Shown in pieces: positions 16,121 through 24,085 of a DNA stretch of 32,366 nt. The DNA comes from JBCCSZ01 sp039199225 (GTDB taxonomy: Bacteria; Bacteroidota; Bacteroidia; Chitinophagales; Saprospiraceae), in contig JBCCSZ010000046.1 of NCBI GenBank assembly GCA_039199225.1, forward strand, positions 1 through 32,366. Direction: 5' to 3'. Every line of letters starts with the position of its first letter. Within the stretch, counting starts at the first letter, position 1. The translations under genes and the position numbers were made by a program. Below the pieces are notes generated by a model that saw only the letters and a list, made by a program, of their open reading frames with translations, searched no databases and had not been told where the DNA came from.

Positions 16121-17734
16121 CTATATTGACTCCATCAGCAGCTTTACGGCGGCTTCTGGTTGAATGAGCTTTCCGGTTTGTCGACCGCTCTCCAATTCTT
16201 TGCCTGTTTCGTGGATGATTTTGTAGGCCCGATCGGTATCCAGGCTGGGGTCAAGGCTTTTGAGCAGTCCTAGTAGACCTGCTACGTATGGCGTGGCCAT
16301 CGAAGTGCCATTGAATGCCGCATAGTTATTTTTGGGCGTCGTGGAGTAGATGCTGACGCCCGGTGCGGCGATGCCTCTAGTGAGGTCTTGGACGCGATTG
16401 GAAAAGGAGGCTCTGTTCAGACTGGTATCTATGGCGGCTACGGTGATAACGCCAGGAGTGTTGGCGGGGGCGTAGCCGGAGGCGTTGGCGTTGCTATTTC
16501 CGGCGGCTACGACGACGATGGCTCCCTTCTTGTTGGCGTATTCGACGGCTTGTTGGTAGGCGCGGGTCCGCTGTCGGTTGGCTGGTCCGCCCAGGCTCAT
16601 GGAGATGACATCGGCCCCCTTGTCGGCTGCTTCTATCATTCCCTTGATGATCTGGCTTTGGGTTCCGCCGCCGAAGGCTCGCAAGACTTTGATGCTCGAT
16701 ACGGTGACAAATTCATTGTTGTAAGAAAAGGAGGCGATGCCTTTGCCATTGTTGGAAACTGCTGCCGCAATGCCAGCACAGTGGGTTCCGTGGCTAACTG
16801 GGTCGTTGTCGTATCTGGAGCGAATGGATCGGTAATTCGCTTTTAGGTCTTCGTGTTGAGCATCCACCCCAGTGTCGAGGATGAAAATGGCTGCCTTTTT
16901 CTTTGGCTGTAGGTTTTGAGCCTTCAGGTATTGATTGAGGCGATCTACCTTCATCGCTTCAAAACCCCAGAGGCGGTTCAACGCCGGATCGTTGAGTTGG
17001 TAGTCAGGCTTTTGGCGGCTGATGGCTGTCGATAGCTTGGGATCATCGATTTGGACCCATTCATTCTCTTCAGCCCAATCTATCAAGCCAGAATCGTAGA
17101 GGGCTTGCATAATTTCAGAAAGCTTGGAAAGCTGTTCTGTGGGAACATCGATGAGGACGTAATCATCTAAATCAGTGATTTGACCATCGGCAGGTTGGAA
17201 GCTGCGCTGGTATTTTAGCTGGTATTGATCGGCCAGTTGTTTTAGGGTTTCCAATTGTTGGTTTTCCTTCAATTCGACCAATAATTCGCCTTTTTTTGCC
17301 AGCCTTAGTCCATCTACCGTTTGCCAAGGTTTCCGATCGGTAGTGGTGGGCGCTTGTGGTGGATCGACTGTTGCCTTTTCAGACACGCTTTTTTCTATGT
17401 GTTGCGGAAAAGAATCCTGCATAACCTGCTTGTACTTGAAGAAAAAGGCACCATATAGCACGGCCAGCATGGTAAAAAATACCATCTTATGCTTTTTAAA
17501 GAAGGAAAAAAACTGCGAAACGAGGCCCAAAACCATCAAATCCCGGAATAAAATCAACAGTTTGTAACTCAGTTCCCCCTCTGAAAAGGCCAATGAAAAC
17601 AGATAGACAAAGAAACCTCCGAGAAAAACCTGGCTCATTCGGCGGCTTTTTTGGCTGTCTCCCTGCACGTAAAACCAAGTAATCAGGCCGGTCAAACTGG
17701 CCAAAAAGCTAAAGGGATAAAGGATTTCCAGCAT
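16121..17734 (-). CDS. Membrane-anchored subtilisin-like (S8) serine protease
   Basis: 537-residue protein in which an N-terminal block of about four hydrophobic helices (about 4-23, 35-52, 60-79, 84-100) precedes a soluble S8 protease. Residues 140-230 form a fervidolysin-type propeptide-like domain (GELLVELKENQQ, DDYVLIDVP). The catalytic triad is Asp287 (FILDTGVD), His315 (SHGTHCAG) and Ser478 (NGTSMATPYVAG), with oxyanion Asn413 (AAGNSN); all are present. The topology would tether the protease to the inner membrane, probably facing the periplasm. There is no T9SS tail. It is convergent with the secreted S8 gene, and the two catalytic domains are clearly different, so this is not a recent duplication. 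Substrates are unknown. Confidence 0.9.
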   Translation of the reverse strand: MLEILYPFSFLASLTGLITWFYVQGDSQKSRRMSQVFLGGFFVYLFSLAFSEGELSYKLLILFRDLMVLGLVSQFFSFFKKHKMVFFTMLAVLYGAFFFKYKQVMQDSFPQHIEKSVSEKATVDPPQAPTTTDRKPWQTVDGLRLAKKGELLVELKENQQLETLKQLADQYQLKYQRSFQPADGQITDLDDYVLIDVPTEQLSKLSEIMQALYDSGLIDWAEENEWVQIDDPKLSTAISRQKPDYQLNDPALNRLWGFEAMKVDRLNQYLKAQNLQPKKKAAIFILDTGVDAQHEDLKANYRSIRSRYDNDPVSHGTHCAGIAAAVSNNGKGIASFSYNNEFVTVSSIKVLRAFGGGTQSQIIKGMIEAADKGADVISMSLGGPANRQRTRAYQQAVEYANKKGAIVVVAAGNSNANASGYAPANTPGVITVAAIDTSLNRASFSNRVQDLTRGIAAPGVSIYSTTPKNNYAAFNGTSMATPYVAGLLGLLKSLDPSLDTDRAYKIIHETGKELESGRQTGKLIQPEAAVKLLMESI

Positions 17735-17921
17735 GGTAAGTCAAATTTGATTTGAATGGCGATGGAAGGTAACAAACTTTGCGTTTGCTACTGCTCGTTT
17801 ACGATAGATAACGAAATATAAGCAAGTATCCTTGTATTTGCTGCTTCGATCGGCGAAATACCGTATTGGATAGACCAATGAAAAGGTTTTTGTTGTTGCT
17901 GGCAGATGTGAAACAATAAAG

Positions 17922-17946
17922 CAGGGATGACCTCGAGCCATCCCTG
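17922..17946. other. Inverted repeat CAGGGATG/CATCCCTG
   Basis: A perfect 8-bp stem (17922-17929 and 17939-17946) with a 9-nt loop containing CTCGAG. It is not followed by a T-run on either strand and is placed 8 bp before a terminator-like hairpin. It could be part of a structured small RNA or a protein-binding palindrome. Confidence 0.5.
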
Positions 17947-17954
17947 AGCTCAGA

Positions 17955-17979
17955 AGCCGTTGACACGGCTATATTTTTT
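17955..17979 (+). terminator. Terminator-like hairpin AGCCGT-TGAC-ACGGCT plus T-run
   Basis: A 6-bp perfect stem with a 4-nt loop, followed by ATATTTTTT, reads as an intrinsic terminator on the plus strand. No recognised plus-strand gene ends upstream; the nearest is the S8 gene ending at 16091, which is convergent with a 1.6-kb minus-strand gene. Confidence 0.5.
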
Positions 17980-18351
17980 GTTGTTTAGCGCCCTGGTTTT
18001 TGACAACTTCATTCATAGCTTTATAAAATACTCTAAGCTGTGATCTCACAATAAGTTACGGATAGAAATTAAGGTAATGCACCTTCTTAAAGGAGAATCT
18101 CAGCTCGGTTAAAAAAGGAAAATAGGATCGCTTTCTGAGCATTTGATTGATGCAAAGATGTGCGAAAAATAATCGATGTCTCTTTGAGTAGGTTTCACTT
18201 TTCTTAGAAAGCGTTACAAGGCTGCTAATTGATTGTTAATAAGCAGATTATGTTTTAGGACCATCAGTAATTGATCTGTTAAAATCGATAAATCTTCGAT
18301 CAGGTTACCATTCAATAGGGCTGAGTAATGGAGATGTTGTGGTCTTTTGGG

Positions 18352-21087
18352 TCACTTGTTTTGTTGATCTTGACGAGGAGAGCGTTTGAAAAACTGTTTG
18401 TAGGCCGTACTAAAGTAATTGGGATCCGAAAAGCCTACACTAAAGGCAATTTCTGCGATGGATTGGTTGGTATGCTTTAGTAGATGATGTGCTTTTTTGA
18501 GCCTTTCTTCCCTCAAGAGTTGGCTTGGACTTTTGCCCGTCAGATTTTTCAGTTTTCTAAACAGCTGAACACGGCTGAGGAACAAAGCTTGCGCCATTTT
18601 CTCGACAGAAAAGTTTTCTTCCCCCATCTTCTGACCGATCAAATGCATGGTTTTTTGAACGAATTGATCCTTCGGAGCTACTTCCGGGCTGGTTTTGTCA
18701 GCTGTCTCAGCCAGCTTTTGCTTCCACATCATCCGATTGTAGCGTTGCTGGTGGAGAATGGCTTCTAGTTGTTTGGATAGAAGGTCCAACTGAAATGGCT
18801 TGGACATCCAGGCGATGGCACCAGCTTCCAGGGCCATTTGCTTGTGGGATTCATCGCTGTAGGCAGTCAATACCACAATGGGGATATGGGCCGTTAACTC
18901 GTTGTTTCTGATTTGTCGGCACAGCCACCCACCATTGTAGTCCGGTAGTACCCAATCGGTAATGATGAGGTCTGGGATGCGACTGCAAGCAATGGCATAA
19001 CCGACATTGGCAGATTGTGCCAGGGTGATTTCATAGGTATCTGCCAGAGCCGATTGGAGGAATTGGGAAAGGGCTTGTTCGTCTTCAATCAGTAAGAGCA
19101 GCGGCTTTTGTTGGTCTTCTTCAGCTATTTCTGTTGGATGATTTTCCTGTTTTATCTGCGGTGGAACCATCTCGGCGACGGGTCGTATTGGCAGTTCCAG
19201 CTCGAAGGTGCAGCCTTGGCCTTCAGCAGAGGTCAGTTGTAGTTGGCCATTGATGATCTGGGTGAGTTCCTTGACAAGTGCCAGCCCGATGCCACTCCCA
19301 CCTTTGTTTTTTCCTATTTTGCCTTGGAAGTAGTGTTCGTACAGATGAGCTTGTTCGTCGATGGGAATACCCGGCCCATCGTCCTGGACTTTGAGCAGCA
19401 ATTTTTGATCGTCGGATAGGGTCGCGGAGAGTTCGATTTTATGTCCAGGCTCACAAAATTTTATGGCGTTGCTGAGCAAGTTAGACAGTATTTTATCTAA
19501 TTTGTCGTAATCCAAGGCATACTGCCCTTCTTCCAATGCCAAGTGACTCCTGAATCGGATGCCCTTTTCGATGGCTTGCTGAGTGTAGCGTTCGCTGAGG
19601 TTGTGTAGTGCCAAGCGGAGTTCCCCTATTTGTTCATTGAACTGTAGGGCTTTGGCTTCGGCTTTGTTCCAATCCAAAATCTGATTAAACAACTCCATGA
19701 GGCGCTTGCCGTTCTGTCGGGCCAGTTGGATGTCGGCCTGTACTTGAGGTTGTTCGGTCTTGTCGTGGGCTCGTTCCAAGGGGGCAAGCATCAAGGCCAA
19801 TGGGGTGCGAATATCGTGAGAGATGGAAGTAAACAGCCGATCCCGATTTTCAGCAATGAGTCGGTCGCGTTCCATAACGAGGCTCAATTGCCTTTGGCGA
19901 ATGCGGTTGCGATTCAGAAAAAAGGAGAGAAGACCAATGCCAATAAGGGAGAAAAAGCCAAGGGTTGCCAGGCGCGTATTGTAGGACGATTGTTGAATCG
20001 ATTGTTCTTTTTCGAGTCGTAGAATCTCCGCTTCTTTTTCAGAGGCTTTAAATTTGGCCTCCACTTCTAAGACCGCCTCCTTTTTGCGTGCCAGGTACCA
20101 CTGTTTTTGTAAGTCAGAATAGGTAGAATATTTTTCAAGTGCCTCTTTCAATTGACCATTATCTTGCAGACAATCAATATGATAGGCGTAAAAAGATAAT
20201 TTGGCGGCTGTATTGTCAGAAGAATCGATTTGTTCTTTGAAGTCCTTAAACAACTTCAAGCCTTCTGCCCGCCTGCCCAATTGGCACAAACCCTTCGCGT
20301 AATAAATGGGGGTGTAGTATTTGAATGCGGAGTTTTGTAGCAAGGAATCCTCGTTGGCCGATTTGTAATGTACCAAAGCTTTGTCGAGCATGTTGTTGTA
20401 TTCGTATACCAATCCTTTGTAAAGCTTCAGTTGAGAACGCAGCCTATCGGACCAGTCAGACATAAGGTTGGGACCTTCCATGGCATCGATTTTCTGGACA
20501 ACCTCTAGTGCTTCCTGGTACTTTTGTTGGGAATACAGCAGGCAAACTTTCAGCATAAGGAGATTCAGCAGATAAGTATCATCCTTGATGTTGGCATATT
20601 CTTCTTCTGCCAGATTTATGTATTTTTCCATGCTATCCAGGTCGGAATTGGCATAGTGGAAGCCAGCGAACTGAAGATACCAGATGAGCTTGGCGGGAAG
20701 GTGGGGTTTGTCCTGGCCGATGGTCTTACTGATCTGCCAGGCCCGCTCGAATTGCTTGGCAGCTAGGCTTGTTTGCTGATTAAAGTTGAATTGGGTGGCC
20801 AGTTCGACGTGGACTTCGAAGCACCGGAAGGCTGCCGAGTCAGCTGGGAGTAGCTCGTGCATAAAATCGCAAACCCGATCGATTTGGTCTAGGCGACTTT
20901 GGCTGTTTTGTACGGTGGTGGTGGTCAGCCAATTGCCAATGCTGTCCATATGCGCGTCCACGGAATGCTTTTCTTTGTTGGCAAAGAGTTGATCGGTAAA
21001 AGAGGAATTTTGCGAAAAAGTGGAAAAAGAAAGGGCTAAACACCATAAAAGTAGACAAGTGCATCGTGTAAATCGAAAGCAATCCAT
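18352..21087 (-). CDS. TPR-type hybrid two-component regulator (kinase + receiver + AraC HTH)
   Basis: 911-residue membrane protein combining a full two-component pathway in one chain. It has a signal peptide (about 1-26), a periplasmic helical TPR-like sensor region (about 40-355), a transmembrane helix (LGFFSLIGIGLLSFFL, about 370-388), HisKA with phospho-His at His424 (SISHDIRTPLALM), HATPase_c (NLLSNAIKFCE, DDGPGIP, GSGIGLALV), a receiver with phospho-Asp in LIITDWVLPDYNGG and lysine in WMSKPFQ, and a C-terminal AraC helix-turn-helix pair (NFSVEKMAQALFLSRVQL; FSVGFSDPNYFSTAYKQFF). Classical Bacteroides versions sense glycans with a beta-propeller; here TPRs replace it, so the signal may be different. 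No obvious polysaccharide-utilisation genes are adjacent. An exact -7 element lies about 60 bp upstream. Confidence 0.92.
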   Translation of the reverse strand: MDCFRFTRCTCLLLWCLALSFSTFSQNSSFTDQLFANKEKHSVDAHMDSIGNWLTTTTVQNSQSRLDQIDRVCDFMHELLPADSAAFRCFEVHVELATQFNFNQQTSLAAKQFERAWQISKTIGQDKPHLPAKLIWYLQFAGFHYANSDLDSMEKYINLAEEEYANIKDDTYLLNLLMLKVCLLYSQQKYQEALEVVQKIDAMEGPNLMSDWSDRLRSQLKLYKGLVYEYNNMLDKALVHYKSANEDSLLQNSAFKYYTPIYYAKGLCQLGRRAEGLKLFKDFKEQIDSSDNTAAKLSFYAYHIDCLQDNGQLKEALEKYSTYSDLQKQWYLARKKEAVLEVEAKFKASEKEAEILRLEKEQSIQQSSYNTRLATLGFFSLIGIGLLSFFLNRNRIRQRQLSLVMERDRLIAENRDRLFTSISHDIRTPLALMLAPLERAHDKTEQPQVQADIQLARQNGKRLMELFNQILDWNKAEAKALQFNEQIGELRLALHNLSERYTQQAIEKGIRFRSHLALEEGQYALDYDKLDKILSNLLSNAIKFCEPGHKIELSATLSDDQKLLLKVQDDGPGIPIDEQAHLYEHYFQGKIGKNKGGSGIGLALVKELTQIINGQLQLTSAEGQGCTFELELPIRPVAEMVPPQIKQENHPTEIAEEDQQKPLLLLIEDEQALSQFLQSALADTYEITLAQSANVGYAIACSRIPDLIITDWVLPDYNGGWLCRQIRNNELTAHIPIVVLTAYSDESHKQMALEAGAIAWMSKPFQLDLLSKQLEAILHQQRYNRMMWKQKLAETADKTSPEVAPKDQFVQKTMHLIGQKMGEENFSVEKMAQALFLSRVQLFRKLKNLTGKSPSQLLREERLKKAHHLLKHTNQSIAEIAFSVGFSDPNYFSTAYKQFFKRSPRQDQQNK

Positions 21088-21146
21088 AGCTTAATCAGAA
21101 TTTTTTGTTGTGTCGGCAAAGTCGCTTTGATGAAAAGGCCGGTAGA

Positions 21147-21154
21147 CAAATATA
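21147..21154 (-). promoter_or_regulatory. Bacteroidota -7 element for the hybrid regulator
   Basis: On the minus strand this reads TATATTTG, an exact TAnnTTTG match 60 bp upstream of the start codon at 21087. No clear -33 element was found at the expected spacing. Confidence 0.45.
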
Positions 21155-21353
21155 ACTAATCCATCTGGTTGAATCGTATTTGTTTTTTATAATTGTACAA
21201 ATTGATAGCTGATTCTTCAGTCGGTAGCATATTTTATTTGGCTCTTTTGACTGCCTTTGGATGACATTCTGCGATTGGACAAGGGAGTGGGCCGATCAAT
21301 GAACAAATCTTGTAGTCAACGCATTAGGGAAGGGAATGCTTTTTGTGCAATGA

Positions 21354-21389
21354 TTTGCTTATTACAGTGAGTCGAAATTGTTACCTTTG
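21354..21389 (+). promoter_or_regulatory. Bacteroidota promoter of trxB
   Basis: TTTG at 21354-21357 and TACCTTTG at 21382-21389, separated by 24 nt. The -7 element is an exact TAnnTTTG match; the spacing is slightly longer than usual. It predicts a leader of about 50 nt before the ATG at 21445. The rest of the 357-bp divergent region (21088-21444) shows no gene. Confidence 0.6.
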
Positions 21390-21444
21390 TTCTCCAAAAT
21401 TGAATACGTCTTATTTTATTGAACAGTCATAATTAGATAAAACC

Positions 21445-22389
21445 ATGTCTGAATCAATCGAAACAGTAAAATGTCTTATCATAGGTTCCGGTCCGGCGGG
21501 TTATACGGCTGCTGTATATGCGGCTCGCGCCAATATGGCACCTGTTTTATACACCGGCCAAGAACCAGGTGGTCAGTTGATGATCACGACCGATGTAGAA
21601 AATTACCCAGGCTACCCAGATGGCATCATGGGGCCTCAGATGATGGAAGATTTCCGCAAGCAGGCGGAGCGCTTTGGGACCGATGTACGCATGGAAATGA
21701 TCACAAAGGTCGACTTCACCGGCCCGGTACACAAAGCCTGGACCGAGTCTGGTAAGGAGATTCACGCCAATTCCATCGTGATTGCCACCGGTGCTAGTGC
21801 CAAGTGGTTGGGCTTGGAGTCTGAAAAGCGTTTGGCCAACAAAGGTGTTTCTGCCTGTGCTGTCTGTGATGGTTTCTTCTTCAGAGGAATGGAATTAGCA
21901 GTGGTTGGCGGTGGTGATACAGCTGCCGAAGAGGCGCTCTACCTGTCTAAGTTGAGCCCCAAAGTGCATATGTTGATTCGCCGGGATGAAATGCGTGCCT
22001 CCAAGATCATGCAACAGCGAGTGATGGACACCGAAAACATTGAAATCCACTGGAATACGGAAACGGTAGAAATCCTGGGTGCGGAAGAGGTAGAAGGTGT
22101 GCGTATGAGAAACAATAAAACAGGGGAGGAGTCCGACATCGCGGTGAAAGGCTTCTTTGTCGCCATCGGTCACAAGCCAAATACAGATATTTTCAAGGAT
22201 TGGCTCGACATGGATGAAACCGGCTACCTGGTCACCAAGTCTCACTCTACAAAGACCAACATCGCCGGGGTATTTGCCAGCGGAGATGCCCAAGATAATG
22301 TCTATCGCCAGGCCGTTACGGCTGCAGGGACAGGTTGCATGGCCGCCTTGGATGCGGAGCGTTACCTAACCGAAGAAGGTATTATTTAG
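21445..22389 (+). CDS. trxB: Thioredoxin reductase
   Basis: 314-residue cytosolic flavoenzyme that reduces thioredoxin with NADPH. It has the FAD-binding motif IIGSGPAGYTAAVYAARA at residues 12-29, redox-active Cys138 and Cys141 in the CAVCDG motif, the NADPH-binding GGGDTAAEEALYL motif, and the C-terminal FAD motif GVFASGDAQDNVYRQAVTAAGTG. Length and all motifs are standard for low-molecular-weight TrxB. A promoter lies 55-90 bp upstream. The next gene, for fructose-bisphosphate aldolase, is on the same strand after 171 bp and has its own -7 element, so cotranscription is not required. Confidence 0.97.
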   Translation: MSESIETVKCLIIGSGPAGYTAAVYAARANMAPVLYTGQEPGGQLMITTDVENYPGYPDGIMGPQMMEDFRKQAERFGTDVRMEMITKVDFTGPVHKAWTESGKEIHANSIVIATGASAKWLGLESEKRLANKGVSACAVCDGFFFRGMELAVVGGGDTAAEEALYLSKLSPKVHMLIRRDEMRASKIMQQRVMDTENIEIHWNTETVEILGAEEVEGVRMRNNKTGEESDIAVKGFFVAIGHKPNTDIFKDWLDMDETGYLVTKSHSTKTNIAGVFASGDAQDNVYRQAVTAAGTGCMAALDAERYLTEEGII

Positions 22390-22490
22390 ACCGTCTTGAT
22401 TGCTTTTGTTAGTGGTAAAGTGTTGGTCATTGAATTTACGAGGCCGAAAGAAATTTTGGATGTGGGATATGATTTCTTGCAAAAGCTGGT

Positions 22491-22498
22491 TACTTTTG
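22491..22498 (+). promoter_or_regulatory. Bacteroidota -7 element for fba
   Basis: TACTTTTG is an exact TAnnTTTG match 62 bp upstream of the aldolase start codon. A TTG -33 element at the normal spacing is not clear. Confidence 0.5.
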
Positions 22499-22560
22499 TG
22501 GCTAAAGTCCATCCTAACCACTGAGACCATCCATTCATTAACCAAAAAGTAAAGAAGACA

Positions 22561-23643
22561 ATGTCTACGACCACAGCAACCCGATTTCGCGCAGGTGTCC
22601 TGCATGGCGATGAAGTAACGGAATTACTCAATTATGCCAATGAGCAGAATTTTGCAATGCCTGCCGTCAATGTCGTTGGAACCAATACTGTTAATGCTGT
22701 TTTGGAAACTGCCAGAGAAGTGAATTCCCCGGTGATGATTCAGTTTTCCAATGGTGGTGCTCAGTTCTTCGCCGGCAAGGGATTGTCCAATGAAAATCAA
22801 CGCGCGGCCATCTTAGGAGGTATCTCCGGGGCCATGCACGTACATACAATGGCCAAAGCCTATGGCGTACCGGTTGTTTTGCACACCGACCACTGCGCCA
22901 AGAAGCTCTTGCCTTGGATCGACGGCCTGCTGGAAGCTGGTGAGCGCTTTTTTGAGTCCAGAGGCTATCCGCTCTACAGCTCCCACATGTTGGACTTATC
23001 AGAAGAACCCATCGAAGAAAACATCGACATCTGTAAGCGCTATCTCGAAAGAATGGCAAAAATCGGAATGACCCTCGAAATCGAGCTAGGGGTAACCGGT
23101 GGAGAAGAAGACGGTGTCGACAATACAGATATTGACAGCTCCCGCTTGTACACCCAGCCAGAGGAAGTAGCTTATGCTTACAAAGAACTCAACGCGATCA
23201 GCAACAAGTTTACTGTCGCAGCCGCCTTCGGAAATGTACACGGTGTTTACAAGCCAGGCAACGTAGAGTTGAAGCCCATCATTCTGAAAAATTCTCAAGA
23301 CCACATTCAGGAGAAATTCGGAACAGGCGCCAACCCCGTCAACTTCGTCTTTCATGGCGGCTCCGGCTCAACCCGCGAAGAAATCCGCGAAGCCATCGAG
23401 TACGGCGCCATCAAAATGAACATCGATACCGACCAACAGTGGGCCTTCTGGCTCGGCGTCCGCGATTACTACGAAGGAAAGCGCGACTACATGCAGGCTC
23501 AAATCGGCAACCCAGAAGGCGACGACAAGCCCAACAAAAAGACCTACGATCCACGCAAATGGCTACGTGCAGGTGAAGACACCTTCAAAACACGCCTCAA
23601 GCAAGCTTTTGAAGACCTCAACTGCATCAATCGCAATGCCTAA
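22561..23643 (+). CDS. fbaA: Class II fructose-bisphosphate aldolase
   Basis: 360-residue zinc-dependent glycolytic and gluconeogenic enzyme that splits fructose 1,6-bisphosphate into DHAP and glyceraldehyde 3-phosphate. It is the long E. coli FbaA type. Catalytic Asp110 and zinc ligand His111 are in VVLHTDHCAKKLLPW. Further landmarks are the ELGVTGGEEDGV segment with the metal-site Glu, NVHGVYKPGNV with a zinc-ligand His, VFHGGSGST with the third His and phosphate-binding Gly/Ser, and GAIKMNIDTDQQWA for the second phosphate. No residue appears to be missing. The start at 22561 matches family length. A terminator-like hairpin follows about 48 bp after the stop. Confidence 0.97.
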   Translation: MSTTTATRFRAGVLHGDEVTELLNYANEQNFAMPAVNVVGTNTVNAVLETAREVNSPVMIQFSNGGAQFFAGKGLSNENQRAAILGGISGAMHVHTMAKAYGVPVVLHTDHCAKKLLPWIDGLLEAGERFFESRGYPLYSSHMLDLSEEPIEENIDICKRYLERMAKIGMTLEIELGVTGGEEDGVDNTDIDSSRLYTQPEEVAYAYKELNAISNKFTVAAAFGNVHGVYKPGNVELKPIILKNSQDHIQEKFGTGANPVNFVFHGGSGSTREEIREAIEYGAIKMNIDTDQQWAFWLGVRDYYEGKRDYMQAQIGNPEGDDKPNKKTYDPRKWLRAGEDTFKTRLKQAFEDLNCINRNA

Positions 23644-23690
23644 TAAAAGAATTTAACCAAGATCATTTGGTTTAAATATTTGCAAGACGG

Positions 23691-23728
23691 TCCCGGACTT
23701 TCGAAAGAAGGCTCGGGATTGTTCTTTT
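23691..23728 (+). terminator. Probable intrinsic terminator after fba
   Basis: TCCCG (23691-23695) pairs with CGGGA (23714-23718), with partial pairing inside the loop, followed by TTGTTCTTTT. A second small inverted repeat, AACCAA/TTGGTT, lies just upstream around 23654-23672. Together they plausibly end the aldolase transcript. Confidence 0.55.
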
Positions 23729-23760
23729 GGAATGGTTACATTGTTCCATTGGCCAGTTCC

Positions 23761-23967
23761 CCAAAAAAAATCACAAAACCACAAGCCGCCCCGCCGAAAT
23801 CACCCAATCACCAAATCTCCATTCACCCGCTCACCGTTCACCTGTTCACCGTTCACCAGTTCCCCGCCCGCCAAATCACAAAGCCAAAGGCCAATCACCA
23901 AATCCCCATTCACCCGTTCACCGCTCACCAGTTCACCGCTCACCGTTCACCGCCCCCCCCCCACTCC
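23761..23967. repeat. Degenerate CACC/AAATC-rich intergenic repeat, copy C
   Basis: About 200 bp of TTCACC, CTCACC, CCAAATC and ATCACAAA units. It begins with AAAATCACAAAACCACAA, close to the 8-bp repeat found at 10121. The core at 23872-23904 reads CAAATCACAAAGCCAAAG then GCCAATCACCAAATC and matches copies A and B. It ends in a run of ten C at 23953-23962. Long open frames on the plus strand here are a by-product of the composition and are rejected as genes. Confidence 0.8.
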
Positions 23968-24034
23968 TCACAATCCCATGATAACTCCAAATAAAATGTC
24001 TTTTTTCCGTGATCTTTCTGTGATAGACTAGACC

Positions 24035-24042
24035 TAATTTTG
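24035..24042 (+). promoter_or_regulatory. Bacteroidota -7 element for the spondin-domain lipoprotein
   Basis: TAATTTTG is an exact TAnnTTTG match 43 bp upstream of the ATG at 24086. No confident -33 element was seen. Confidence 0.5.
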
Positions 24043-24085
24043 TGGTGTAATTAGAATTTAATTAACCAATGATCAGAACAATATC

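Larger units (their letters stand above)
17735..18351. other. 617-bp intergenic region with plus-strand hairpins
   Basis: This lies upstream of the membrane S8 protease (minus) and downstream of the hybrid regulator (minus). It contains two consecutive inverted repeats at 17922-17970, the second followed by a T-run, although no plus-strand gene precedes them. Tiny plus-strand frames exist (17756-17821, 21 codons; 17878-17919, 13 codons beginning MKRFLLLLADV) but have no independent support. A 66-codon minus-strand frame at 17741-17941 looks non-coding. The rest (17980-18351) is AT-rich and shows nothing I can name. Confidence 0.45.

Noticed and set aside
17741..17941. 66-codon minus-strand frame just before the membrane S8 protease
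   Set aside because: It covers an inverted repeat at its start, has no ribosome site and no protein-like composition.
23680..24031. Three overlapping plus-strand frames of 84-104 codons
   Set aside because: They arise from stop-free low-complexity repeat DNA, have Ser/Pro/His-rich sequences without any domain, and overlap each other in different frames.
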